A DNA stretch of 63,281 nucleotides, taken from Legionella impletisoli (GTDB taxonomy: Bacteria; Pseudomonadota; Gammaproteobacteria; Legionellales; Legionellaceae). The stretch spans positions 1-63,281 of the forward strand of contig NZ_CAAAIA010000009.1 in NCBI RefSeq assembly GCF_900639875.1. The letters are read 5' to 3'. The number at the start of each line of letters is the position of its first letter. Positions within the stretch are counted from its first letter, which is position 1. Shown here in pieces: positions 7,725 to 18,162 of this stretch. The notes beneath the pieces are model-generated. The model searched no databases and was not told where the DNA came from. It was given only the letters and a program-made list of their open reading frames with translations. The position numbers and the translations under genes are program-made.

Positions 7725-9674
7725 TTATTCAAAGTCTTTTATATGTACGGTAGGTGATTCATGTAATTCAATTTGATGTGCGGCATCTTCAATCTTGCGT
7801 TTTTGCTGCGATTCTTTTTCTAAAACCGTATTGGCTTGTTCTTCAAATTTTTGAATATTTTTAACTTCATCAACGATATTCGGATCGTTTTGAATTTGAA
7901 GAGCTGCTCGATTGATTTTTTCCAGCGCATCAAAATCAATAGGACGTTCTTTCAAGCTTTCACAAATTAAATTACGTTCAATATATTTGTTTTTTATCCG
8001 TGTAATAGGATGGTCGCCAACCATCCGCACATAACACTCTAAATCATCCAAAGTCATGATATGAGCAGCTTCAACAGTTTTCCGAATGGTTCTGTTAGTT
8101 CCGACAGTATTTCCATCCCGAACAGAATCAGGACCATAAGAACGCGATTCCTTTACCTCATTGATAATTTGTTCACCTAAATCTTCTGACACCCATTTGG
8201 CAACCTTAGCTTTAGGGCTTCTAAAATAAACTGAAGTATTTAATAAGTCGGCAATGGCTTCTGCTTCATGGTTGCCATATAAAAATTGCAGTTGTGAAAT
8301 CGATTGAATGCCAATAGCTACACACCCACCAAATTTCCTGATATCAGCCATGGTATCAGAGAGCATTTCAAGGCGATGAAGACTTGCCAGCTCATCCATG
8401 ACAATCCAGATTCTACGATTACTATCTTGCGTTAAGGATTGAACGCCCTGCATGACAAGCCCTAACCACAATGAGATTAATGGTTTGATTTCCTTATGGT
8501 ATTTAGAACGTGAAGTGATGAATAACCATCCCTTGTTGTAACCTGGATGACAGGTGCCCTCAATCCACTGTTTAATGGAGAATTTTTCTTTATTCTTTTG
8601 ATCAAGCCCTTCAAGAAACCTTAGTGCCTTGGTATAGGTTGCCAGTACAGATTTAATTGAAATTGCTGTTTTTTCAATTTCCTTGCTTACCAGGTTCTCA
8701 GATTCCGTACCTTTTAGAAGCCCTCGCATTTCATCAAGAGTTGTAGTGAGTAGTAGCTGCAATAACACAATAATGCTTTTATCCTCGCGCGGTTTTATCT
8801 TCCAGGCCATCGAGGTCAAAATGGTTCTGGCTGCATCTACCCAGAATGGATCACTGCCTTGCACAGATTTTGGAATAAGATAGGTCGCAACTGAACCAAG
8901 CTCCATAGGATTATCGCATTCTTCCCACAAATCCCAATTGGCACAAAGTTCAGATATGGGGTTTAATTCAACATCGATGTCTTTATTAAAAAAATAAGGC
9001 TTAATCGTACATTCTTTATCGTAGACGATAACCGGATCGCCAGATGCACGAAGTTGATCTAACAGCTGCATAATGGCTTGCGATTTACCTGCCCCAATAG
9101 AACCATGAAAGAAAACACCTTGTCTTTCAGAGCGCTTGGGCATAGGTAACTTACCTAATAACTTAATATCGGAAAGTCCTCTTTTTGATTTTTTTAATGA
9201 GCGAATAGTCTGCCTGGTATTTTTTGCAAGCCTTGTTCCAGAAATGTATTTGTCCTGACTTAAACGTTCACCCTTTTTCTTAAATAGAAAATAAAACAAC
9301 CAAACGATAAAAAAATAAATTAAACCGCCAATAAGAACCACGCTTTTTAATCGAATCCAAACCATCAATTTAGCAAGGTCTACTGCCTTCATAATACTTT
9401 TTGAATGAATTAACATATCTGCGGTTAAGGCGTAGTCTTTTGAGTGCCATACAACCTTACTTCCTTTGCCAATCATTGCGAGCAAATGGCTTAAAGCATG
9501 AATGCTAATTAAATGGATTTCTTTAGCTGATGTGATATACAAAAGACTAAATACTAAAAAGGCAAAGCCAATGACAGCCCAGATAAAAATCTGCCCCATG
9601 ACCTGAACCATCATGCGCATATTAAAATCAAATACTTTGCTTCCTCGTATAAAATGTAATCCCGATGCTTTCAT
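7725..9674 (-). CDS. traD: TraD type IV coupling protein
   Basis: 649 residues. Inner-membrane hexameric ATPase that links the relaxosome to the transfer channel. Hydrophobic segments lie in the first 130 residues. Walker A is HGSIGAGKS near residue 196 and Walker B is IWIVMDELAS near 423, followed by typical TraD/TraG sensor motifs (QSISQLQFLYG). The tail is coiled and charged. Start ATG 9674 is preferred because AGGAG sits 8 bases before it and the upstream gene stops 4 bases away. An in-frame ATG further upstream lies inside that neighbour. Confidence 0.93.
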   Translation of the reverse strand: MKASGLHFIRGSKVFDFNMRMMVQVMGQIFIWAVIGFAFLVFSLLYITSAKEIHLISIHALSHLLAMIGKGSKVVWHSKDYALTADMLIHSKSIMKAVDLAKLMVWIRLKSVVLIGGLIYFFIVWLFYFLFKKKGERLSQDKYISGTRLAKNTRQTIRSLKKSKRGLSDIKLLGKLPMPKRSERQGVFFHGSIGAGKSQAIMQLLDQLRASGDPVIVYDKECTIKPYFFNKDIDVELNPISELCANWDLWEECDNPMELGSVATYLIPKSVQGSDPFWVDAARTILTSMAWKIKPREDKSIIVLLQLLLTTTLDEMRGLLKGTESENLVSKEIEKTAISIKSVLATYTKALRFLEGLDQKNKEKFSIKQWIEGTCHPGYNKGWLFITSRSKYHKEIKPLISLWLGLVMQGVQSLTQDSNRRIWIVMDELASLHRLEMLSDTMADIRKFGGCVAIGIQSISQLQFLYGNHEAEAIADLLNTSVYFRSPKAKVAKWVSEDLGEQIINEVKESRSYGPDSVRDGNTVGTNRTIRKTVEAAHIMTLDDLECYVRMVGDHPITRIKNKYIERNLICESLKERPIDFDALEKINRAALQIQNDPNIVDEVKNIQKFEEQANTVLEKESQQKRKIEDAAHQIELHESPTVHIKDFE

Positions 9675-9678
9675 CCCG

Positions 9679-10290
9679 TTAACTCCTGTCATTGTCATCT
9701 TGAGGCGGCAGAAATGAATCCTGTTTTCTCTTGTCATTGAGTTGGCTTATCAATTTTGTAATAACAGGCAGACCGACTCGCTGAGACTCAAGCGTGACAA
9801 CTAAAACCATTAAAAGTGCTGTTATGACAAAGGTGGTGATCGAGGCTCCCATGATAGTGCCATTGATATCCCCCTCACTTTGCAGACACAGGGTATAAAC
9901 TACGACATAAAGCCCGAAAAAGATTAACTCAAAGGTATTGATAACGCCCTGGATATAATCAAGCGACTTTATCTTTCCATGAGCTAAGGATTTAAACGCA
10001 TAAAACTGACTCAATACCATAACGGCAACCAGTGCAAATAACGTATTTGGGATAAGGATATCGCGTGTTAAATGGGAAATATCTCGAAGGTATATAGCGC
10101 CGTTTAATGCGAGACCATAGACTACCACCAGGTTAATAAGACTTAATATAAAAAAATATTTACAAAAAACACCGATAAGCGGTTTATAAAAATCACTGAC
10201 TCCTGAAGTATCTAGTTTTATGCTCTTTATATTAAGCAAATCCTCTTTAAGCTGTATTTGTAATTGTTGCGTTCTGTTTTTTCCGTTCAT
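9679..10290 (-). CDS. Multi-pass membrane protein in the traS position (possible entry exclusion)
   Basis: 203 residues with about four transmembrane segments (near 45-65, 83-100, 118-138 and 147-165) and charged soluble ends. No sequence family recognised. In F the genes between traG and traD are traS and traT, which prevent redundant transfer, and TraS is a small multi-pass inner-membrane protein. Position and topology therefore make an exclusion role plausible, but this is inference only. It follows traG by 18 bases and stops 4 bases before traD. Confidence 0.55.
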   Translation of the reverse strand: MNGKNRTQQLQIQLKEDLLNIKSIKLDTSGVSDFYKPLIGVFCKYFFILSLINLVVVYGLALNGAIYLRDISHLTRDILIPNTLFALVAVMVLSQFYAFKSLAHGKIKSLDYIQGVINTFELIFFGLYVVVYTLCLQSEGDINGTIMGASITTFVITALLMVLVVTLESQRVGLPVITKLISQLNDKRKQDSFLPPQDDNDRS

Positions 10291-10308
10291 GGCTTCTCCC
10301 TAAAATAA

Positions 10309-13044
10309 TTAGTCTTTATGTTCGCTTTGTTTCTTTTGGGTTGAATGTATTTCTGACAACCGGTCTTTCTGATGTGATACTGCATCTTTAGTCACCTGCT
10401 CCATATGTTTATAATCATCAAATGCTGAATGATGCTGATAACCATCGCGTAGCTCCTCAGCGTCAAACTGGGTTTTTACGTTTGGCTTTGCCAGTCCTTT
10501 AGCATGAACCTTTTGGTTAACAGAGGACACATTCTGCTGATGATTTCCTCCAATTTCGGTTTTTACATCGCTTGCAATCCTTTCTGCCTGAGCATGGTAG
10601 CTTCCAGAAATATGGCTTTTGGTTGACTGAATTTGAGACGTTACCTCTTGATTAACCAGGCTTTGGGCGGCGCTCGAATTCATAAATTCATCTGCATAAG
10701 TTTTTTGTGCAGCAATCGAGGCACTATCCGTACTAAGCATAGTTTCAATCCCTTGCGAACCATAATGTTCAGCCACATAATTATGAAATGCCTGGTTAAA
10801 GTTCGCATCAATACTGGACGCTTGCTCCTTGGCGTGATTACTTGCTGCCTGATAATTTAATCCCTGCGAATATTCACTACTTGCTTGAGACATTAAAGAT
10901 GCCCCTTTAGAAATATTGGCGGCAATCTGTTCAGAACCACTTAAGCTATTGCTGTCAGATACATCGAGGTGCTGATTGTGCGCCGTTGTTCTCATATGGT
11001 TAAAAGCGCTTGAGAAAGAATTACCCTCACTGGAATTAAAGAAATCCTGCAAATTATTGCTAGAATGAGTGCCGTGACGCGCACTGCCACTGATTTCAAC
11101 AGAAGCCCCTGTTGCAAGCTTTCCAGCCTTACCCCAAAGGGAACCGGAGGTATCTACTTTACCTGTAACCGCCTGATCAAATGAAACGTGCTTAGATGCA
11201 TCATGATGGCTGTTATATTGCTGAACAGCGTCTTTCATATTGCGGATATCTTCATTATAGGAACTACTTGTTGTTTGACTAACCCCAGCACCCTGCCTGG
11301 TATCAAGTGAGGTCGAATCATTAAATTGGGATAATCCGGATAATGCCTGCTGTAAATGATGATCAGCTGCTGTTCGGTGAGATTGTGCGCTATGGAACGA
11401 TTGCTGGGCACTCTGATTTAAACTATCAACCACCCTATCTGCCGCGTGTATTCCAACAGCAGCATTACTCATAGCCCCTTGAACATTACCAACGGTTGAA
11501 CCATCGGACATCCTTGAAATCATGGCACCGTTTTCATGTTGAGCTGAAATCTTACCCTCGGCATAAGAACGGTTCGTATCAAATTTATGGGCACTGGTAT
11601 TGTCATAATTCATGTTCCAACCGCTATAGCTCGCCATTGAAACATTACCCTGGGCAATACTTTGCGCCTCTCCGGTTGAAAGTGATTGGGCAATGCCACC
11701 AAAATGCTGCGCGGCATTACTTAAAACAGAGGCGATGCCTTTTGTAATGTAATAAGCTAAGACGGGAACGCTCGCAGCAAGTGCTCCAGCAGTATAGGCA
11801 AAAAAGCTATGGATATTAGCCAGTGAATCAATATTGGAAAAACTCACGCCACCGCTTTGCTGATTAAAAATATTCGTAGATTTACTTGATGCCATTGAAA
11901 CGAAAAAATGAATGATGATAAAAAGCGGAGGCCACGACCACAAATAAGCCTGTGACTGAAGATAAACCTTATACACATTCTGAGTGGCTGGAAATAAGGA
12001 TATTAAAAAGACCAACGGAAAAATCGATACCGTCAACATCCAAAAAACCGTCATGTAATAAGGCAAACGGTAACTGGCCAACCAAAAGCTATTAGCCTCT
12101 GCAATATGCATTTTATGCTGGCTTGCTGTATTGGTGTAATTCATTAAATCTGCATCAGCGCCATTAAAAGCAAAGGCATCACGAGCTGCATCTCTCGTTG
12201 CATTGATTAACATATTCTGAGTCATGATGTCGGCAGCTTTTTTAGATACACCCATATAATATTGATGTGCTGCACTCAAGGTATCTTCATATTTTTGCTT
12301 ATTACCATTTGTCATTAATCGACTTAAACTTGCCAACTCATTATCTACAGAAGAGCTAATGCGCCCTCTTAGTTCGTTTGCAGCTTCACTACAACTTTTG
12401 TTTTCACCATCATGAAAAACGACTCTAAAAATAGGCGACTGTTTTGAGTTGTTTAAATACAAATCCTGTAGATTTTTAGAGTGGATTAATTCCTGAGCTG
12501 ATATTTGATGGCTTCCCAATAGTTTTGCGGCAAATACACACTGACGGATAAACGCAGAAACATCACGGGATAATTCCGGCGCCCCGTTAAAATTAGCGCT
12601 TGTTGAGCTTAGCCAGGTACGTGAACCAAAAATCATTCCCGACTTATTATAATCCAAATCATCAGGCATTCTAAAAACATCTCCAAAGGTTAAGGTAATC
12701 GCTCGTCCAAACTGGCTTATAATTGAAGCAGGAAGCGCAATACCAATAGGAACATTATCAACTGTAAGCCCTTTCATTTCCTGTTGCATATCTACAATAG
12801 CTACAGATACATGAAGCCCTATCAGACAATAGAGCGCAAAAAACGTTGTTAAGAAATAACGAAGCAAGGCTTGCATTTTATTGCCAGTAATAAATTGAAA
12901 TCCGGCCATACTTGCTGCCAATATCAAAATACAATCAATGGCACTGCTAAATGTATCGGTTCCCATAAGAGATACCATCGCATCCAATACTTCCTTGAAG
13001 TATTCCCCATTTTGTGGCGTATAAACTGTCAACAATGCGCTCAT
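10309..13044 (-). CDS. traG: TraG: pilus assembly and mating-pair stabilisation protein
   Basis: 911 residues. The N-terminal third has several membrane segments (around 35-55, 60-85, 330-355, 370-390 and 410-435) typical of TraG_N. The rest is a long periplasmic, Ser/Gln/His-rich domain without cysteine clusters. In F, TraG contributes to pilus assembly through its N-terminal part and stabilises mating pairs through its C-terminal part; slightly longer than this one at about 938 residues. The start overlaps the traH stop (ATGA). Confidence 0.9.
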   Translation of the reverse strand: MSALLTVYTPQNGEYFKEVLDAMVSLMGTDTFSSAIDCILILAASMAGFQFITGNKMQALLRYFLTTFFALYCLIGLHVSVAIVDMQQEMKGLTVDNVPIGIALPASIISQFGRAITLTFGDVFRMPDDLDYNKSGMIFGSRTWLSSTSANFNGAPELSRDVSAFIRQCVFAAKLLGSHQISAQELIHSKNLQDLYLNNSKQSPIFRVVFHDGENKSCSEAANELRGRISSSVDNELASLSRLMTNGNKQKYEDTLSAAHQYYMGVSKKAADIMTQNMLINATRDAARDAFAFNGADADLMNYTNTASQHKMHIAEANSFWLASYRLPYYMTVFWMLTVSIFPLVFLISLFPATQNVYKVYLQSQAYLWSWPPLFIIIHFFVSMASSKSTNIFNQQSGGVSFSNIDSLANIHSFFAYTAGALAASVPVLAYYITKGIASVLSNAAQHFGGIAQSLSTGEAQSIAQGNVSMASYSGWNMNYDNTSAHKFDTNRSYAEGKISAQHENGAMISRMSDGSTVGNVQGAMSNAAVGIHAADRVVDSLNQSAQQSFHSAQSHRTAADHHLQQALSGLSQFNDSTSLDTRQGAGVSQTTSSSYNEDIRNMKDAVQQYNSHHDASKHVSFDQAVTGKVDTSGSLWGKAGKLATGASVEISGSARHGTHSSNNLQDFFNSSEGNSFSSAFNHMRTTAHNQHLDVSDSNSLSGSEQIAANISKGASLMSQASSEYSQGLNYQAASNHAKEQASSIDANFNQAFHNYVAEHYGSQGIETMLSTDSASIAAQKTYADEFMNSSAAQSLVNQEVTSQIQSTKSHISGSYHAQAERIASDVKTEIGGNHQQNVSSVNQKVHAKGLAKPNVKTQFDAEELRDGYQHHSAFDDYKHMEQVTKDAVSHQKDRLSEIHSTQKKQSEHKD

Positions 13045-14423
13045 GATTGAATTCCTTCCTTGTAAGCTGATTGCAACATAGGGCTTAAGGCACTAAATGC
13101 CTGTTTTACATTTTGCTGAATCAATACGTTAGTTTGCATGCTCTGATTAAACCGCTCTCTCGACTCCCTGGAAAATTCATCTACAAATTGTTGCGCTTCA
13201 CGAAGGTTTGCCAGCAACCGTTCTTCATTGCCAGCACCTGCATCCTTTCCTGCCAGTGAAGAACGAATAATAGAAAGTGAATTAGATAAATATTGCGATA
13301 ACAAATCCGCTGCGACACTTTGTGCCAATACATAACTACCCTGAATGCCAATTCCTTGCTGTGCATTAGCAGCAATCAGCTTAAAAACATTATCATGGGT
13401 CATGTTAATCAAGCCTTTTTGCTCTTCACTTAAGGCAGTACCTGAACGAATATTGTCATAAATTCCCTGCATTAAATATTCAACTTTATTAACTATGCTG
13501 TCTTGGCTTTTAATGTCTTGATAAGTACTTGCTGAATAGGCCACATTCACACAGTCTTTTGTTTTTCCAGAATCCTGACACTGGTAGCTGGGAAGCTTGC
13601 CGCCGTAAAGCATGGATTTAATAAAATCGCGGTTGTTAACAAGTGATGGGTAAGTCGTTAATGCGCCTTTGTTATCAAATACCACTGTGCCAGAAATTGA
13701 CATGTATGCTTCGGCCAGTTCCTTATTATTTCTTAAGAAAGCATTCTCCTGTAGCGCATCCCAGACTACATTTTTATTGTATAAGGCTCTATCTTTGTAT
13801 TCAGGATCAGATTTTGCCTTTTCCAGTTGCGACTCGATTGCCCCACCCGTTGAGCATTCATGACGCGCTTTCGCCCAATCAGCAAATGCGCCTGATTTCA
13901 TACCTAAGTCCTCACAAATTCTCTGGCTATTGGCTCGATTTTTTGGAAATAATGCACCGCCCATAGTCTCCCCTATCTCGCAGGAATTCATATTTGAACT
14001 GTTAATATCGTTTGCCAACTTCTGAATAAATTGCATGGAGTGGGCAATTTCAGGAAGCTCAGTCTCAAGCGCGAGATTCAAAGCATAGCCTGCACCGCTG
14101 GATAAGATCGATTGCATAAATTGAGTAATTTGATCCGTGCTAATGAAAGAAAAGCCACCGGCAATAATATCGATACTGCCACATCCTGAACGAAACCCAG
14201 GCACATCCACATGCGCGATTTGTATGTTTCTCACCTGATTTCTCATATATAAGCTTCCAGAGGAAACGTACCCTGCCGCCTGTGTTTGATAAACATGACT
14301 TCCTGTTACGTTAGAAGAAAAACCAAGATTATTAAAAAAATGATTTAACTCATTGCTTGTACTTGCAAAGCCACATTGCACGAACATAAGCAGCGTTATA
14401 GCTATACTTTTAAACCTCATCAT
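13041..14423 (-). CDS. traH: TraH: F-type pilus assembly protein
   Basis: 460 residues from ATG 14423, which has AAGGAG 7 bases upstream; an upstream in-frame start lies inside trbB. A signal peptide (FKSIAITLLMFVQCGFA) is followed by the TraH body with the conserved RSGCGSIDIIAGGFSFI region near residue 80, two cysteines (SCEIGE; RICEDLG) and coiled segments at the C terminus. In the F system it is an outer-membrane-associated periplasmic protein needed for pilus extension, working with TraF, TraU, TraW, TrbB, TrbC and TrbI. It overlaps trbB and traG. Confidence 0.92.
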   Translation of the reverse strand: MMRFKSIAITLLMFVQCGFASTSNELNHFFNNLGFSSNVTGSHVYQTQAAGYVSSGSLYMRNQVRNIQIAHVDVPGFRSGCGSIDIIAGGFSFISTDQITQFMQSILSSGAGYALNLALETELPEIAHSMQFIQKLANDINSSNMNSCEIGETMGGALFPKNRANSQRICEDLGMKSGAFADWAKARHECSTGGAIESQLEKAKSDPEYKDRALYNKNVVWDALQENAFLRNNKELAEAYMSISGTVVFDNKGALTTYPSLVNNRDFIKSMLYGGKLPSYQCQDSGKTKDCVNVAYSASTYQDIKSQDSIVNKVEYLMQGIYDNIRSGTALSEEQKGLINMTHDNVFKLIAANAQQGIGIQGSYVLAQSVAADLLSQYLSNSLSIIRSSLAGKDAGAGNEERLLANLREAQQFVDEFSRESRERFNQSMQTNVLIQQNVKQAFSALSPMLQSAYKEGIQS

Positions 14424-14907
14424 TGAATTGCTCCTTAATATGCCCCATAAGCGTCTCAATCCGGCTTGCCAGCTGATAAGGTTCGGCTTCACCAAACAAC
14501 ACCGGATAGGCTTGATTTGTTTCTTGATTCAGTAAAAAAAGTGCTGGAACCATGGGTTTGAATCCACCAGAGAGGAAAAAAGTTCTAAAAAGTTCGGGGC
14601 TTAAGGGTTCACCTTTAAAAGGAGATAGGCTTCCTCCATCAACGCTATAAGCTTTGATTTTAATTTTGAAATGACGAGAGAAGTCATCCAGTATTGGGGC
14701 AAAATTATGACAATGCGGACAATCAGAGCGATAAATAAAAACAAGTGCATAGTGGCTTTGTAAATCGGCAAGCGCACTGCTGCCTTTTGTTGTCTTTAAG
14801 TTTGTTTGATAAGGGTTATCTAATATCGTATTAAGCTCGTCTAATGCTGGATTAGCATTTATCCCCTGCATGACCAATAACAACATTAAAACTGAAAATA
14901 ATTTCAT
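14410..14907 (-). CDS. trbB: TrbB-like periplasmic thiol-disulfide oxidoreductase
   Basis: 165 residues. A signal peptide is followed by a thioredoxin fold with a CPHC active site near residue 65 (YRSDCPHCHNF) and a cis-proline region (PMVPALFLL). F TrbB is a disulfide isomerase that helps fold cysteine-rich transfer proteins such as TraN, TraU and TraH. It is encoded next to traF, which shares the fold but lacks active-site cysteines, as in F. Overlaps traF by 4 bases and traH by 14. Confidence 0.88.
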   Translation of the reverse strand: MKLFSVLMLLLVMQGINANPALDELNTILDNPYQTNLKTTKGSSALADLQSHYALVFIYRSDCPHCHNFAPILDDFSRHFKIKIKAYSVDGGSLSPFKGEPLSPELFRTFFLSGGFKPMVPALFLLNQETNQAYPVLFGEAEPYQLASRIETLMGHIKEQFNDEV

Positions 14908-15692
14908 CCTGCTTCTCCTAATCCTTCATAACTAAATCGCTTAAAATCAGTTGCTACATCTAAAAATCGCGCTTTTAAATCCGTTAGAGCAACAAAGCCA
15001 TAGGATAAAGGTGACATTTCTTGCGTTTTTAAATTAACCAGCATAACGGCTGGCAAAAAGCGTGCTTTAACAGGAATTTTTCGGCTTAATTGTTCAATTG
15101 AAACGTGTTTTGAATTAGGTAACTCCTGTAATACTTCGTCTGTTACTGAAACAGGAATCATCGAAAACTGGTATTCTTTTACAAAAGGTAAGAATACATT
15201 GGCAAAACGCCGAGACAATGAACTGTTTCCATGATAAATAAAAATTAAACCGAACTGTTTTTTGCTTGCTTGAAGTATTTCCTCGGTCAATAATTTTTGT
15301 TCATCATTTTTATTTGCAATCGCATTATTATCCGTTGGGAAATGCAAGCGATGATCTAATTCTGGATGGGTTAATAAAACACGCTGCCAATTTCTTACAA
15401 ATGCCTGATGACGTTTGGCCATTTCTGTTTGTGCCTCAATATAGGATTGAGTGGATTCAACAGACGGGCGCAAAAGCGATTCAGCGAGTTTATTTAAGGT
15501 TTGCCGTCTTAGGCTCAACAACTCATCGTAAGGCTCCATGGTTGGCATTTGTTTTTGAACAGGCTTTTGAAGAACTGGCTCTTTTTCTTCAATCGAGGGG
15601 CTATACCAATGAAACCCTTTTGCGGTAACTGTATCCTGATGTGCAAGCGTTATGGCTGGCACCAATAATCCTAAAACCACTAAAAATCTCAT
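14904..15692 (-). CDS. traF: TraF: periplasmic pilus assembly protein, thioredoxin-like without CxxC
   Basis: 262 residues. An N-terminal signal peptide (MRFLVVLGLLVPAITLA) and a charged linker precede a C-terminal thioredoxin-like domain. Where a CxxC would be expected the sequence is IYHGNSSLSRR, so it is structural and not catalytic, as known for F TraF. Required for F pilus assembly. Overlaps traN and trbB by 4 bases each. Confidence 0.9.
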   Translation of the reverse strand: MRFLVVLGLLVPAITLAHQDTVTAKGFHWYSPSIEEKEPVLQKPVQKQMPTMEPYDELLSLRRQTLNKLAESLLRPSVESTQSYIEAQTEMAKRHQAFVRNWQRVLLTHPELDHRLHFPTDNNAIANKNDEQKLLTEEILQASKKQFGLIFIYHGNSSLSRRFANVFLPFVKEYQFSMIPVSVTDEVLQELPNSKHVSIEQLSRKIPVKARFLPAVMLVNLKTQEMSPLSYGFVALTDLKARFLDVATDFKRFSYEGLGEAG

Positions 15693-17491
15693 GAGTTTGC
15701 CTCCATGCGCTCTTTGATACGCTGACTTGTCTTATTAACTAAATCACCGTCTTTTGGATTATTAACCGCCATATCATCTGCAATACCTGCTTTTTTATCC
15801 CTTATACCTGATTGGAAAGGGTATACAGGGGCGATGAAATCGATTTTTCCCATATCGATGCGTTGGAGTTCTTCTGGTGTTAATCCACCGCAATTAGGAT
15901 ATTTTGCCGTACCTAATGCCCCTTGGTTGATTTGCCTCAACCGTCCTTCTTCATGAATAATGCGTGCAAGTTTGCTGTTAAAAACACAATAAGTTCTTTT
16001 GTGCTCAATACAAATGCCAAGCTCTTTTTTACTGCAATACTTACCTAAGTAATGCACTTTATAGTCCAGCTTGGCACGCCCTAAAGCCTTATCCTCATCT
16101 CGACAATGGGCAAGATTTATCTTTTTCCCCCAGCCCTTATCAGAGCAACAATCGATCACATCCAAAGGCCAGATTTTGCACCTGGCAACAGAGCCAGCAA
16201 ACAACGTTGGGTTTCCTTGTCTGTATTGGTTAGAAGCCTCGCCTACGGCTGCTATTGCTGAAACATCTTCGCCAAAATTTTTATTTTCTGTTGGCGTAGC
16301 TTTAGAACAATCACCATCTACACAATACAAATTCTTGGTGCAGGCTATAGGCAGACGGCAACTTTCTGTCTCGCAACTATAGGTTTGCTCATACAAATCG
16401 CAGGAATTATCGCCTATTCGGGCGCATTTCGAGCTAATTTGCATACACCCTTTTTGTTTGGGTATTTGACACTCATCAGCATGTGCTGAAACACATGAAT
16501 AAGTGAGTGTTTTTTCCCAACATGGTCTTGTTACTTTCAAACCATCAATTACACGCGTTTTAATTGTATCAGTGCATTGTTCTTTCTTTATATGACAAAG
16601 ACTGCCTTGCGCTTTGATATCCAAACAGCTATCTTCCCATTCATCTTTTGAAACGAACGGTTTGGATATTGCATCCACAGTGAGAGAAACCTGAACAGGA
16701 TAATATCGTTTGAATTTCTTTGAGACATATAAATAAATGATGCCGCCATTAGAGCAACTGGGAAGCTGTGTGATCCCGACCCAATAGGCTGGTGCGCCGT
16801 TATTTAACACCGAGTGGACAGTAGTGCTCATCTGATCGCAAGGATGAGACAATTGAAGCGTTGAACTCACCTGCCCTCCTGCCCCACCAGAAATAGCGCC
16901 GGTCTTAAGATTAACCGCTATAGCACCCGTCCATTTCTTAGGGATAGTGACATAAAAATTAATCGTTTTATGTGTTTTCTCCTTGCTCACTGTGATTTTT
17001 CGTATCATTTTGCAGCTTTGATCTGGAAGCATTCTTGAGGTATAACAAGTCTCCTGTATTGTTTTTATTTCACATTGCTTTTTAGCTTCATCACAATTAA
17101 TGCGTTCATTTGACTGCCCATGGACAATTGAGCTGCTTTCTTCCTCAATCAATTGTGCCTGTTTAATAGCTTCATTATTTTTATTGATTTCAAATTGATG
17201 TTTTCTAAAATTATCAATGATGGTCTGCCCAGCCTTATCATTTTTCAAAGCACTTTTAGCAGAAAGGGTTAAATCATTTTTTTCATTTTCTACACCCTGG
17301 TAGTATTTTTGGGTTTGGGGATTTGTTGTGTAATCTTCAAAGACTTTTTCTGGTTTAAAAGAACGTACATGATCCATTGGTTGATTGCCTAAAGATTTAG
17401 AAAAATCCTTAAAGCGCTTAAAGTCCTGTTCTGTTTGTCCTGCAAAAGCACTACTCAGCATAAAAACAAATAAAATAAATCCCTTATACAT
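15689..17491 (-). CDS. traN: TraN: cysteine-rich outer-membrane mating-pair stabilisation adhesin
   Basis: 600 residues from ATG 17491, which is preceded by GGAG; an upstream start lies inside trbC. Signal peptide (FILFVFMLSSAFA), then a helical stretch, a central variable domain and a cysteine-rich C-terminal half with many CxxxC-type pairs and the conserved CCSDKGWGKK region typical of TraN. In F, TraN contacts a recipient outer-membrane protein and stabilises mating pairs; the central part sets receptor specificity. Its many disulfides explain the nearby TrbB. Confidence 0.92.
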   Translation of the reverse strand: MYKGFILFVFMLSSAFAGQTEQDFKRFKDFSKSLGNQPMDHVRSFKPEKVFEDYTTNPQTQKYYQGVENEKNDLTLSAKSALKNDKAGQTIIDNFRKHQFEINKNNEAIKQAQLIEEESSSIVHGQSNERINCDEAKKQCEIKTIQETCYTSRMLPDQSCKMIRKITVSKEKTHKTINFYVTIPKKWTGAIAVNLKTGAISGGAGGQVSSTLQLSHPCDQMSTTVHSVLNNGAPAYWVGITQLPSCSNGGIIYLYVSKKFKRYYPVQVSLTVDAISKPFVSKDEWEDSCLDIKAQGSLCHIKKEQCTDTIKTRVIDGLKVTRPCWEKTLTYSCVSAHADECQIPKQKGCMQISSKCARIGDNSCDLYEQTYSCETESCRLPIACTKNLYCVDGDCSKATPTENKNFGEDVSAIAAVGEASNQYRQGNPTLFAGSVARCKIWPLDVIDCCSDKGWGKKINLAHCRDEDKALGRAKLDYKVHYLGKYCSKKELGICIEHKRTYCVFNSKLARIIHEEGRLRQINQGALGTAKYPNCGGLTPEELQRIDMGKIDFIAPVYPFQSGIRDKKAGIADDMAVNNPKDGDLVNKTSQRIKERMEANS

Positions 17492-18152
17492 GGCCTTTCT
17501 CCAAAATATGAAACGCGACCTCCGATACTTGTTCACCACGTTCTGCTATAACAGCAAGGCTTTTTTTGATGGGTATGTTGCCTGATACTGCATCATACGG
17601 CTGATTCTCGCAGGCTTTTTGATATTTACACCAGGAAGGTCTTTTGGTAACAACAAGTGTAGGTACCGCAGTAATTTTAAACTGATCAAACCACACAGGA
17701 TCAATTGAAATACCTGGAAATCTAATCCTGCGTTGTTTTGCTTCTTGAGTAATAGAAGCTATCTTTTCAAGAGTCTTTCTAAAATCCCCTTGAACTAACC
17801 CTTTAATCACAACAGGGATATTGAATCTATCTGCTTCCTGCGATAAAGCAAAAATGGTATCGGTTGGCATGGAAAACGAAACAAATAAAATAGCTCCATC
17901 AGCTGGTTTCCCACCTTTCCTCTCAGTATCCAGTTGATTTTGTTTTTTAACCAGCAATCCGTTGATCAGCGCTTGATATTTGGCAATGTCCGCAGCAGAA
18001 CTATTTTTAATCTCAGTTTGACTTGCTTCAGATAATGATTTCTTGTTGATTTCCGATTGATTACCAATTGATTTCAATTGATCATTCATATTCGCATGAG
18101 CCAAAACTGTTGTAAGGAACAAAATTAAAGAAATTGTTGTTTTTATATTCAT
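17484..18152 (-). CDS. trbC: TrbC: F-type pilin assembly protein
   Basis: 222 residues. Signal peptide (ISLILFLTTVLAHA), a helical linker and a thioredoxin-like TrbC domain (FVSFSMPTDTIFALSQEA; ITAVPTLVV). It acts in the periplasm in F pilus assembly, associated with TraW and TraU. The gene overlaps traN by 8 bases and follows traU by 10. Confidence 0.9.
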   Translation of the reverse strand: MNIKTTISLILFLTTVLAHANMNDQLKSIGNQSEINKKSLSEASQTEIKNSSAADIAKYQALINGLLVKKQNQLDTERKGGKPADGAILFVSFSMPTDTIFALSQEADRFNIPVVIKGLVQGDFRKTLEKIASITQEAKQRRIRFPGISIDPVWFDQFKITAVPTLVVTKRPSWCKYQKACENQPYDAVSGNIPIKKSLAVIAERGEQVSEVAFHILEKGHV

Positions 18153-18162
18153 ATCTATTCCC

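Noticed and set aside
14904-15692. TraF as an active thioredoxin
   Set aside because: No CxxC; the expected site reads NSSL. TrbB next door has CPHC.
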